A stretch of DNA of 64,000 nt from Caulobacter rhizosphaerae (lineage in GTDB: Bacteria > Pseudomonadota > Alphaproteobacteria > Caulobacterales > Caulobacteraceae): positions 2,038,501 through 2,102,500 of the forward strand of contig NZ_CP048815.1 in NCBI RefSeq assembly GCF_010977555.1, read 5' to 3'. Below the pieces are notes generated by a model. It was not told the DNA's origin. It saw nothing but the letters and a program-made list of their open reading frames with translations, and made no database searches. Every line of letters begins with the position of its first letter. Within the stretch, counting starts at the first letter, position 1. The position numbers were made by a program, and so were the translations under genes. Positions 6,359-18,300 of the stretch are shown here, in pieces.

Positions 6359-9300
6359 ATGGACGTCGAAACGCTGGTGGCGTCCCTGCGCGAAGCGGGA
6401 GCCGAGGTCTCCCTCGGGGAAAACGGCCTCATGCTGGCGGCGCCCAAGGGTTCGCTTTCGCCCGCGCTCGTGGCGGAGGTCCGGCGACGCAGGGCCGAGG
6501 TCCTGGAATTCATCCAGTCGTTGCCGGTCGGGACGGCCCCGCCGCTGACGCGCCAGGCGCGTCCGGAGCGTCTGCCGCTGTCGTTCGCCCAGGAGCGACT
6601 TTGGTTCCTCGAGCAGCTTGGGGTGGGCACGTCCTACACCATGCCCAACTTCCTGCGGCTGGAAGGCCCGCTGGACGTGGGGGCGCTGGAGGCCAGCCTT
6701 GGGGCGCTGGTGGCGCGCCACGAGCCGTTGCGCACGCGCTTTGCGGTGCGGGACGGCGAGCCGGTGCAGGTGATCGACCCGCCTGGGCCGTTCGAGCTGA
6801 CGGTCAGGGACCTTGGCGGGCTGGAGGCGGACGCGCGCGAGGCCAAGGCCCAGGCGCTGCAGCAGGCCGAGATCGAGCGGCCGTTCGACCTGGAGCGGGG
6901 ACCGCTGTTCCGGGCCGAGCTGCTGCGGCTTGGTCCGCAGGACCACGTGCTGCTGATGAGCATGCACCACATCCTGTCGGACGGCTGGTCGCTGCTGGGG
7001 ATCATCCCGCGCGAGCTTGGGGCGCTGTACGAGGCGTTCCTGGAGGGTCGGCCCTCGCCGCTGGCGCCGCTGGAGGTGCAGTACGCCGACTATGCGCTGT
7101 GGCAGCGTCAGTGGCTGCGCGACGAGGCGCTGGAGCGTCAGCTGGCCTATTGGCGCGAGCGCCTGGCGGGGGCTCCGCCGGTGCTGGAGCTGCCCACCGA
7201 CCGGCCGCGGCCGCCGGTGGAGAGCTTCCGGGGGGCGGCCTTGCCGTTCACCCTGCCCGGGACGCTGTCGGAGGGGGTGCGGGAGCTGGCGCGGCGTGAG
7301 GGGGTGACCCCGTTCATGGTGTTCCTGGCCGCCTTCCAGGTGCTGGTCAGCCGCTGGAGCGGCCAGACGGACGTGGTGGTGGGCTCGGCGATCGCCGGTC
7401 GCGACCGGCGCGAGCTGGAGCCGCTGGTGGGGTTCTTCGTCAACACCCTGGCCCTGCGCACGGACCTGTCGGGCGATCCCAGCTTCCGCACGCTGCTGGG
7501 CCGGGTCAAGGAGACCACCCTGGGGGCCTACGCCCACCAGGACCTGCCGTTCGAGAAGCTGGTGGCCGAGCTGGCCCCCGAACGGGATCTGGGACGTCAT
7601 CCGATCTTCCAGACGATGGTGACGTTCAACAACGTCCCGCACGAGGATCTGGAGCTTCGCGATCTCAGCTGGAACCAGGTGGGCGGGCGGATCACGACGG
7701 CCAAGTTCGATCTGGAGCTGCACCTGTTCGAGGGGCTGGGGATCGACGGCTTCTTCGAGTACGCCACCGACCTCTACGAGGCCTCGACGATCGAGCGGCT
7801 GCTGGAGGGGCTGACCTGCCTGCTGGAGGGGGCGCTGGGCGATCCGGACCAGGCGCTGTCGGCCCTGCCGGTGCTGGGGAGCGAGCAGGCCCGGCGCCTG
7901 GCGGTGGAGTGGAACGCCACGGCGTCGGACTATCCGCGCGATCGGCCTGTCCATGCGCTGTTCTCCGAGCAGGCGGGGCGCGCGCCCCAGGCCACGGCCC
8001 TGGCGCTGGGCGAGGCGACGATGAGCTACGGGGAGCTGGAGGCGCGGTCCAACCAGCTGGCCTGGCACCTGAAGGCCCGGGGCGTGGGTCCCGAGGTGGT
8101 GGTGGGGCTGTGCCTGGAGCGCTCGTTCGAGATGGTGGTGGGGCTGCTGGCCATCCTCAAGGCCGGCGGGGCCTACCTGCCGCTGGATCCCGACTATCCG
8201 GCCGAGCGGCTGGCGTTCATGCTGGCGGACGCCGGGGCGGCCCTGACCCTGAGCGCGGGCCCGCTATGGTCGGGGCTGGGGCTGGAAGGCCCGGCGGTGC
8301 TGCTGGACGAGGAGGCCCAGGCGATCGCGGGGCGGTCCGACCAGGCCCCGCCGCCGGCCGCGGGCCCGCTCAACCTGGCCTATGTGATCTACACCTCCGG
8401 CTCGACCGGATCGCCCAAGGGCGTGGGGACCGTCCACCGCAACATCGCCCGGCTGGTGCGGTCGGTGGAGTATGCGCGCTTCGACGCCGACACGGTGATG
8501 CTCCTTATGGCGCCGCTGACCTTCGATGCGGCCACCTTCGAGCTGTGGGGCGCGTTGGCCAATGGCGGGCGCCTGGTGCTCTATCCCGACAAGGTGATCG
8601 ACATCGCCCGGATCGGCCAGACGATCGACCAGGGCGGCGTCAACAGCGCTTGGCTGACGGCGGGGCTGTTCCAGCAGGTCGCCGACGAAGGGATCGAGCA
8701 TCTGTCGGGGCTGCGCCAGTTGGTGGCGGGTGGGGACGTGTTGTCCCCGGTCCATGTGCGCAGGCTGCGGGAACTGGCGCCGGGCTGCGCCCTGATCAAC
8801 GGCTATGGCCCCACCGAAGGCACCACCTTCACCACGACTCATGCGGTGGCCTCCGTGACCACGGCGACGGTTCCGATCGGTCGTCCGATCGCCAACACGC
8901 AGGTTTACGTGCTGGACGGGGAGCTTGGCCTGGCGCCGATCGGGGTTGCGGGCGAGCTCTACATCGCCGGCGATGGGCTGGCGCGGGGTTATCTGGGGCG
9001 GCCTGGCCTGACGGCCGAGCGGTTCGTGGCCAACCCGTATGGCCCGGCCGGCTCGCGGCTCTACCGGACCGGCGACCTGGTGCGCTGGCGCCAGGGCGGT
9101 GAGCTGGAGTTCCTGGGGCGGCTGGACCACCAGGTCAAGGTGCGGGGCCACCGCATCGAGCTTGGCGAGGTGGAGGCGGTGCTGCTGGAGCAGCCCGGGG
9201 TGGCCCAGGCCGTGGCCGTGGTGCGCGAGGACGCGCCGGGGGACAAGCGGCTGGTGGCCTATGTGGTGGCCGAGGCCCAGGGGCTGAAGGCGGCCCACGC

Positions 9301-12300
9301 CCAGGCCTACGAGGAGGCGCGCGAGGAGAACGTCGAGCAGTGGGAGACGCTGTTCGACGACGCCTACGGGGCCAGCGAGACGGCGGCCGCGCCCAGCTTC
9401 CGGGGCTGGAACAGCAGCTATACCGGGGCGGCGATCCCGTTGGAGCAGATGCGCGAGTGGCGCGACCAGACCCTGGAGCGGATCCAGGACCTGGAGCCTG
9501 GGGCGATCCTGGAGATCGGCTGCGGGGTGGGGCTTTTGCTGGAGCACCTGGCGGCGGGCCGGGACTATACGGGCACGGACATCTCGGCCGCGGCCCTGGG
9601 CGGGCTGCAGCGGTGGCTGGACGAGCAGCCGGCGCTGTCGCACGTGCGGCTGCTGCGGCGCGAGGCCACCCAGTTCGAGGGCTGGGAGGCGGGGGCGTTC
9701 GACACGGTCGTGCTCAACTCGATCATCCAGTACTTCCCTGACGGGGAGTACCTGCTGTCGGTGCTGTCCCAGGCGCTGGATCTGGTGGGGCCGCAAGGCC
9801 AGGTGTTCGTGGGCGACGTTCGCCAGCTGGACCTGATCAAGGCGTTCCACGCCTCGGTGCAGCTGGACAAGGCCCCGGCGGGGCTGAGCGTTGGGCGGCT
9901 CAAGGCGCGGGTGGCGCGGGCCATGGCCCAGGACAAGGAGCTGCTGGTGGCTCCGGGCTTCTTCGAGGCCGCGCGCGAGCAGCTGGGGGTGGGCCAGGTG
10001 CGGGCCCTGCTCAAGCGGGGGCGGTACGTCAACGAGCTGACGGGCTATCGCTACGACGTGATCCTCAGCCGCCAGGAGCAGGCGCGCTACGCGGCCGTGG
10101 AGCTGGAAGGCGACGATCAGGCGCTGGAGCGGCTGGACGAGCAGCTGGCGCAGCATCGTCCGGCGCGGGTGCGGGTGCGCGGGGTGGCCAACCATCGCCT
10201 GGCCCAGGACGCGGCGGCCGCGCGGCTGATGGAGACGATGGAGGAGAACGCCAGCGTGGCGCAGCTGCGCGAGGCGCTCAAGGCCCATCCGGCCCGAGGC
10301 CAGGACCCCGAGGCGTTCTGGGCGCTGGCCCAGGCGCGCGGTTACCAGGCGCAGATCAGCTGGAGCGGCGGCGGGGAGGGGCGGTTCGACGTGGAGCTGG
10401 TCGACCCGGGCCAGGTCCAGACGCCGCTGGACCTTCCGGCCGAGCCGGCCGGGGCGTGGAGCGAGCATGTCAACGACCCGCTGCTGGGCCAGCTGACCCA
10501 GCAGCTGGGGGCGCGGCTGCGCGAGGCGCTCAAGGCCAAGGTCCCCGACTACATGACCCCCTCGGCGATCCTGGCCCTGGACCAGCTGCCGCTGACGGCC
10601 AACGGCAAGGTCGACCGCCAGGCGCTGCCCGCGCCCGAGGAGCGGCCCGAGCTGATCGGCGACTATGTCGTTCCCAGCACGCCCCTGGAGGAGGCGCTGG
10701 CGGCGATCTGGGCCGAGACCCTTCGGCTGGACCGGGTGGGGGCGCAGGACAACTTCTTCGACCTGGGCGGCCACTCGCTGCTGGCCACCCAGGTGGTCTC
10801 GCGGGTGCGCGAGGCCCTGCAGGTGGAGCTGCCGGTGCGCGCCTTCTTCGAGGCCCCCACCGTGCGCCAGCTGGCCCAGAGGGTGGAGGTCGCCCAGAAG
10901 GAGCAGGAGGGCCTGAGCCGTCCGCCGCTGACGCGCCAGGCGCGTCCGGAGCGTCTGCCGCTGTCGTTCGCCCAGGAGCGACTTTGGTTCCTCGAGCAGC
11001 TTGGGGTGGGCACGTCCTACACCATGCCCAACTTCCTGCGGCTGGAAGGCCCGCTGGACGTGGGGGCGCTGGAGGCCAGCCTTGGGGCGCTGGTGGCGCG
11101 CCACGAGCCGTTGCGCACGCGCTTTGCGGTGCGGGACGGCGAGCCGGTGCAGGTGATCGACCCGCCTGGGCCGTTCGAGCTGACGGTCAGGGACCTTGGC
11201 GGGCTGGAGGCGGACGCGCGCGAGGCCAAGGCCCAGGCGCTGCAGCAGGCCGAGATCGAGCGGCCGTTCGACCTGGAGCGGGGACCGCTGTTCCGGGCCG
11301 AGCTGCTGCGGCTTGGTCCGCAGGACCACGTGCTGCTGATGAGCATGCACCACATCCTGTCGGACGGCTGGTCGCTGCTGGGGATCATCCCGCGCGAGCT
11401 TGGGGCGCTGTACGAGGCGTTCCTGGAGGGTCGGCCCTCGCCGCTGGCGCCGCTGGAGGTGCAGTACGCCGACTATGCGCTGTGGCAGCGTCAGTGGCTG
11501 CGCGACGAGGCGCTGGAGCGTCAGCTGGCCTATTGGCGCGAGCGCCTGGCGGGGGCTCCGCCGGTGCTGGAGCTGCCCACCGACCGGCCGCGGCCGCCGG
11601 TGGAGAGCTTCCGGGGGGCGGCCTTGCCGTTCACCCTGCCCGGGACGCTGTCGGAGGGGGTGCGGGAGCTGGCGCGGCGTGAGGGGGTGACCCCGTTCAT
11701 GGTGTTCCTGGCCGCCTTCCAGGTGCTGGTCAGCCGCTGGAGCGGCCAGACGGACGTGGTGGTGGGCTCGGCGATCGCCGGTCGCGACCGGCGCGAGCTG
11801 GAGCCGCTGGTGGGGTTCTTCGTCAACACCCTGGCCCTGCGCACGGACCTGTCGGGCGATCCCAGCTTCCGCACGCTGCTGGGCCGGGTCAAGGAGACCA
11901 CCCTGGGGGCCTACGCCCACCAGGACCTGCCGTTCGAGAAGCTGGTGGCCGAGCTGGCCCCCGAACGGGATCTGGGACGCCACCCGATCGTGCAGGTGAT
12001 GATCGGCATGCACAACGTGCCGCAGGATCAGCTGGAGCTGGCGGGCCTGACCCTCAAGCCGGCCGGCGGGCGGATCACGACGGCCAAGTTCGATCTGGAG
12101 CTGCACCTGTTCGAGGGGCTGGGGATCGACGGCTTCTTCGAGTACGCCACCGACCTCTACGAGGCCTCGACGATCGAGCGGCTGCTGGAGGGGCTGACCT
12201 GCCTGCTGGAGGGGGCGCTGGGCGATCCGGACCAGGCGCTGTCGGCCCTGCCGGTGCTGGGGAGCGAGCAGGCCCGGCGCCTGGCGGTGGAGTGGAACGC

Positions 12301-15300
12301 CACGGCGTCGGACTATCCGCGCGATCGGCCTGTCCATGCGCTGTTCTCCGAGCAGGCGGGGCGCGCGCCCCAGGCCACGGCCCTGGCGCTGGGCGAGGCG
12401 ACGATGAGCTACGGGGAGCTGGAGGCGCGGTCCAACCAGCTGGCCTGGCACCTGAAGGCCCGGGGCGTGGGTCCCGAGGTGGTGGTGGGGCTGTGCCTGG
12501 AGCGCTCGTTCGAGATGGTGGTGGGGCTGCTGGCCATCCTCAAGGCCGGCGGGGCCTACCTGCCGCTGGATCCCGACTATCCGGCCGAGCGGCTGGCGTT
12601 CATGCTGGCGGACGCCGGGGCGGCCCTGACCCTGAGCGCGGGCCCGCTATGGTCGGGGCTGGGGCTGGAAGGCCCGGCGGTGCTGCTGGACGAGGAGGCC
12701 CAGGCGATCGCGGGGCGGTCCGACCAGGCCCCGCCGCCGGCCGCGGGCCCGCTCAACCTGGCCTATGTGATCTACACCTCCGGCTCGACCGGATCGCCCA
12801 AGGGCGTGGGCGTCGCCCATGGCGGATTGAGCAATTTGATCGCCGCCCAGCTCAAGCTCTTCCGTTTGGACGACGCGCGACGGGTGATCCAGTGTTCGCG
12901 GCCGAACTTCGACGCGTTCATGTGGGAATGCGGCATGACGCTCTGCTCAGGGGCGGCGTTACACCTGCTCGCGCCGCAGTCGGCGGGCGTGGACTTGGCT
13001 GACGCCTTGATCGCCGGGCAGGTGACGACCATGACCGTCTTGCCGTCGGTCCTGAGCCTGCTTCGGCCGGAGGATTTCCCGCATCTGGAGACAGTGATCG
13101 TCGCTGGCGAGATCTGTCCGCCCTCGCTGGCGGAGCGTTGGAGTGGTCAGGTCGAGTTCGTCAACGCCTATGGTCCGACCGAAGACACGGTTTGCGCCAC
13201 CTGCGGCGTAGTCGGCCCGCTGGCGGGCCAGCGGATTCCGATCGGTCGTCCGATCGCCAACACGCAGGTTTACGTGCTGGACGGGGAGCTTGGCCTGGCG
13301 CCGATTGGGGTTGCGGGCGAGCTCTACATCGCCGGCGATGGGCTGGCGCGGGGTTATCTGGGGCGGCCTGGCCTGACGGCCGAGCGGTTCGTGGCCAACC
13401 CGTATGGCCCGGCCGGCTCGCGGCTCTACCGGACCGGCGACCTGGTGCGCTGGCGCCAGGGCGGTGAGCTGGAGTTCCTGGGGCGGCTGGACCACCAGGT
13501 CAAGGTGCGGGGCCACCGCATCGAGCTTGGCGAGGTGGAGGCGGTGCTGCTGGAGCAGCCCGGGGTGGCCCAGGCCGTGGCCGTGGTGCGCGAGGACGCG
13601 CCGGGGGACAAGCGGCTGGTGGCCTATGTGGTGGCCGAGGCCCAGGGGCTGAAGGCGGCCCACGCCCAGGCCTACGAGGAGGCGCGCGAGGAGAACGTCG
13701 AGCAGTGGGAGACGCTGTTCGACGACGCCTACGGGGCCAGCGAGACGGCGGCCGCGCCCAGCTTCCGGGGCTGGAACAGCAGCTATACCGGGGCGGCGAT
13801 CCCGTTGGAGCAGATGCGCGAGTGGCGCGACCAGACCCTGGAGCGGATCCAGGACCTGGAGCCTGGGGCGATCCTGGAGATCGGCTGCGGGGTGGGGCTT
13901 TTGCTGGAGCACCTGGCGGCGGGCCGGGACTATACGGGCACGGACATCTCGGCCGCGGCCCTGGGCGGGCTGCAGCGGTGGCTGGACGAGCAGCCGGCGC
14001 TGTCGCACGTGCGGCTGCTGCGGCGCGAGGCCACCCAGTTCGAGGGCTGGGAGGCGGGGGCGTTCGACACGGTCGTGCTCAACTCGATCATCCAGTACTT
14101 CCCTGACGGGGAGTACCTGCTGTCGGTGCTGTCCCAGGCGCTGGATCTGGTGGGGCCGCAAGGCCAGGTGTTCGTGGGCGACGTTCGCCAGCTGGACCTG
14201 ATCAAGGCGTTCCACGCCTCGGTGCAGCTGGACAAGGCCCCGGCGGGGCTGAGCGTTGGGCGGCTCAAGGCGCGGGTGGCGCGGGCCATGGCCCAGGACA
14301 AGGAGCTGCTGGTGGCTCCGGGCTTCTTCGAGGCCGCGCGCGAGCAGCTGGGGGTGGGCCAGGTGCGGGCCCTGCTCAAGCGGGGGCGGTACGTCAACGA
14401 GCTGACGGGCTATCGCTACGACGTGATCCTCAGCCGCCAGGAGCAGGCGCGCTACGCGGCCGTGGAGCTGGAAGGCGACGATCAGGCGCTGGAGCGGCTG
14501 GACGAGCAGCTGGCGCAGCATCGTCCGGCGCGGGTGCGGGTGCGCGGGGTGGCCAACCATCGCCTGGCCCAGGACGCGGCGGCCGCGCGGCTGATGGAGA
14601 CGATGGAGGAGAACGCCAGCGTGGCGCAGCTGCGCGAGGCGCTCAAGGCCCATCCGGCCCGAGGCCAGGACCCCGAGGCGTTCTGGGCGCTGGCCCAGGC
14701 GCGCGGTTACCAGGCGCAGATCAGCTGGAGCGGCGGCGGGGAGGGGCGGTTCGACGTGGAGCTGGTCGACCCGGGCCAGGTCCAGACGCCGCTGGACCTT
14801 CCGGCCGAGCCGGCCGGGGCGTGGAGCGAGCATGTCAACGACCCGCTGCTGGGCCAGCTGACCCAGCAGCTGGGGGCGCGGCTGCGCGAGGCGCTCAAGG
14901 CCAAGGTCCCCGACTACATGACCCCCTCGGCGATCCTGGCCCTGGACCAGCTGCCGCTGACGGCCAACGGCAAGGTCGACCGCCAGGCGCTGCCCGCGCC
15001 CGAGGAGCGGCCCGAGCTGATCGGCGACTATGTCGTTCCCAGCACGCCCCTGGAGGAGGCGCTGGCGGCGATCTGGGCCGAGACCCTTCGGCTGGACCGG
15101 GTGGGGGCGCAGGACAACTTCTTCGACCTGGGCGGCCACTCGCTGCTGGCCACCCAGGTGGTCTCGCGGGTGCGCGAGGCCCTGCAGGTGGAGCTGCCGG
15201 TGCGCGCCTTCTTCGAGGCCCCCACCGTGCGCCAGCTGGCCCAGAGGGTGGAGGTCGCCCAGAAGGAGCAGGAGGGCCTGAGCCGTCCGCCGCTGACGCG

Positions 15301-18300
15301 CCAGGCGCGTCCGGAGCGTCTGCCGCTGTCGTTCGCCCAGGAGCGACTTTGGTTCCTCGAGCAGCTTGGGGTGGGCACGTCCTACACCATGCCCAACTTC
15401 CTGCGGCTGGAAGGCCCGCTGGACGTGGGGGCGCTGGAGGCCAGCCTTGGGGCGCTGGTGGCGCGCCACGAGCCGTTGCGCACGCGCTTTGCGGTGCGGG
15501 ACGGCGAGCCGGTGCAGGTGATCGACCCGCCTGGGCCGTTCGAGCTGACGGTCAGGGACCTTGGCGGGCTGGAGGCGGACGCGCGCGAGGCCAAGGCCCA
15601 GGCGCTGCAGCAGGCCGAGATCGAGCGGCCGTTCGACCTGGAGCGGGGACCGCTGTTCCGGGCCGAGCTGCTGCGGCTTGGTCCGCAGGACCACGTGCTG
15701 CTGATGAGCATGCACCACATCCTGTCGGACGGCTGGTCGCTGCTGGGGATCATCCCGCGCGAGCTTGGGGCGCTGTACGAGGCGTTCCTGGAGGGTCGGC
15801 CCTCGCCGCTGGCGCCGCTGGAGGTGCAGTACGCCGACTATGCGCTGTGGCAGCGTCAGTGGCTGCGCGACGAGGCGCTGGAGCGTCAGCTGGCCTATTG
15901 GCGCGAGCGCCTGGCGGGGGCTCCGCCGGTGCTGGAGCTGCCCACCGACCGGCCGCGGCCGCCGGTGGAGAGCTTCCGGGGGGCGGCCTTGCCGTTCACC
16001 CTGCCCGGGACGCTGTCGGAGGGGGTGCGGGAGCTGGCGCGGCGTGAGGGGGTGACCCCGTTCATGGTGTTCCTGGCCGCCTTCCAGGTGCTGGTCAGCC
16101 GCTGGAGCGGCCAGACGGACGTGGTGGTGGGCTCGGCGATCGCCGGTCGCGACCGGCGCGAGCTGGAGCCGCTGGTGGGGTTCTTCGTCAACACCCTGGC
16201 CCTGCGCACGGACCTGTCGGGCGATCCCAGCTTCCGCACGCTGCTGGGCCGGGTCAAGGAGACCACCCTGGGGGCCTACGCCCACCAGGACCTGCCGTTC
16301 GAGAAGCTGGTGGCCGAGCTGGCCCCCGAACGGGATCTGGGACGTCATCCGATCTTCCAGACGATGGTGACGTTCAACAACGTCCCGCACGAGGATCTGG
16401 AGCTTCGCGATCTCAGCTGGAACCAGGTGGGCGGGCGGATCACGACGGCCAAGTTCGATCTGGAGCTGCACCTGTTCGAGGGGCTGGGGATCGACGGCTT
16501 CTTCGAGTACGCCACCGACCTCTACGAGGCCTCGACGATCGAGCGGCTGCTGGAGGGGCTGACCTGCCTGCTGGAGGGGGCGCTGGGCGATCCGGACCAG
16601 GCGCTGTCGGCCCTGCCGGTGCTGGGGAGCGAGCAGGCCCGGCGCCTGGCGGTGGAGTGGAACGCCACGGCGTCGGACTATCCGCGCGATCGGCCCGTCC
16701 ATGCGCTGTTCTCCGAGCAGGCGGGGCGCGCGCCCCAGGCCACGGCCCTGGCGCTGGGCGAGGCGACGATGAGCTACGGGGAGCTGGAGGCGCGGTCCAA
16801 CCAGCTGGCCTGGCACCTGAAGGCCCGGGGCGTGGGTCCCGAGGTGGTGGTGGGGCTGTGCCTGGAGCGCTCGTTCGAGATGGTGGTGGGGCTGCTGGCC
16901 ATCCTCAAGGCCGGCGGGGCCTACCTGCCGCTGGATCCCGACTATCCGGCCGAGCGGCTGGCGTTCATGCTGGCGGACGCCGGGGCGGCCCTGACCCTGA
17001 GCGCGGGCCCGCTATGGTCGGGGCTGGGGCTGGAAGGCCCGGCGGTGCTGCTGGACGAGGAGGCCCAGGCGATCGCGGCGCGGCCCGACCAGGCCCCGCC
17101 GCCGGCCGCGGGCCCGCTCAACCTGGCCTATGTGATCTACACCTCCGGCTCGACCGGATCGCCCAAGGGCGTGGGGATGACCCACGGGGCGATCGTCAAC
17201 CTGCTCACCGCCCCGGCCATGGCCTATCCCGCCTCGGTGGGGCCGGTTCTGCAACTGACCCCGCTGCACTTCGACGTCTCGGTGCAGGAGATCTTCCTGG
17301 CCCTGACCCGCGGGGCGCGCCTGGTGCTGGTCGACGCGGCCATCCGCCAGGATCCCGAACGGCTGGTGGAGTGCCTGGACCGCTGGGGGGTGCGTCACCT
17401 GTTCTGCCCGCAGGTCCTGCTTGAGCAACTGGCCCTGGCCTGGCGGCGCTCGCGTCCCGACCTGGCGCTGAGCGAGGTCTACCAGGCCGGCGAGGCGCTG
17501 GTGGCCAACGCCGCCATCCTGGAGATGATCGCCGCCAGCCAGGCGCGGCTGATCAACCATTATGGACCCGCCGAAAGCCACGTGGTGTCGGCCTTCGTGC
17601 TGCCGTCGGACGGGGTCGAGCGCCATGCGCCGATCGGCCGTCCGATCGCCAACGTCCAGCTCTATGTGCTGGACGGGGAGCTTGGCCTGGCGCCGATTGG
17701 GGTTGCGGGCGAGCTCTACATCGCCGGCGATGGGCTGGCGCGGGGTTATCTGGGGCGGCCTGGCCTGACGGCCGAGCGGTTCGTGGCCAACCCGTACGGC
17801 CCGGCCGGCTCGCGGCTCTACCGGACCGGCGACCTGGTGCGCTGGCGCCAGGGCGGTGAGCTGGAGTTCCTGGGGCGGCTGGACCACCAGGTCAAGGTGC
17901 GGGGCCACCGCATCGAGCTTGGCGAGGTGGAGGCGGTGCTGCTGGAGCAGCCCGGGGTGGCCCAGGCCGTGGCCGTGGTGCGCGAGGACGCGCCGGGGGA
18001 CAGGCGGCTGACAGCCTATGTGGTGGGCCGCGACCTGGACGCGGGCGACCTGCGCGCCCGGGTCCGGGCCCGCAGTCCCGGCTACATGGTGCCCTCGGCG
18101 ATCGTGGTGCTGGACCAGCTGCCGCTGACGGCCAGCGGCAAGGTCGACCGCCAGGCGCTGCCCGCGCCCGAGGAGCGGCCCGAGCTGATCGGCGACTATG
18201 TCGTTCCCAGCACGCCCCTGGAGGAGGCGCTGGCGGCGATCTGGGCCGAGACCCTTCGGCTGGACCGGGTGGGGGCGCAGGACAACTTCTTCGACCTGGG

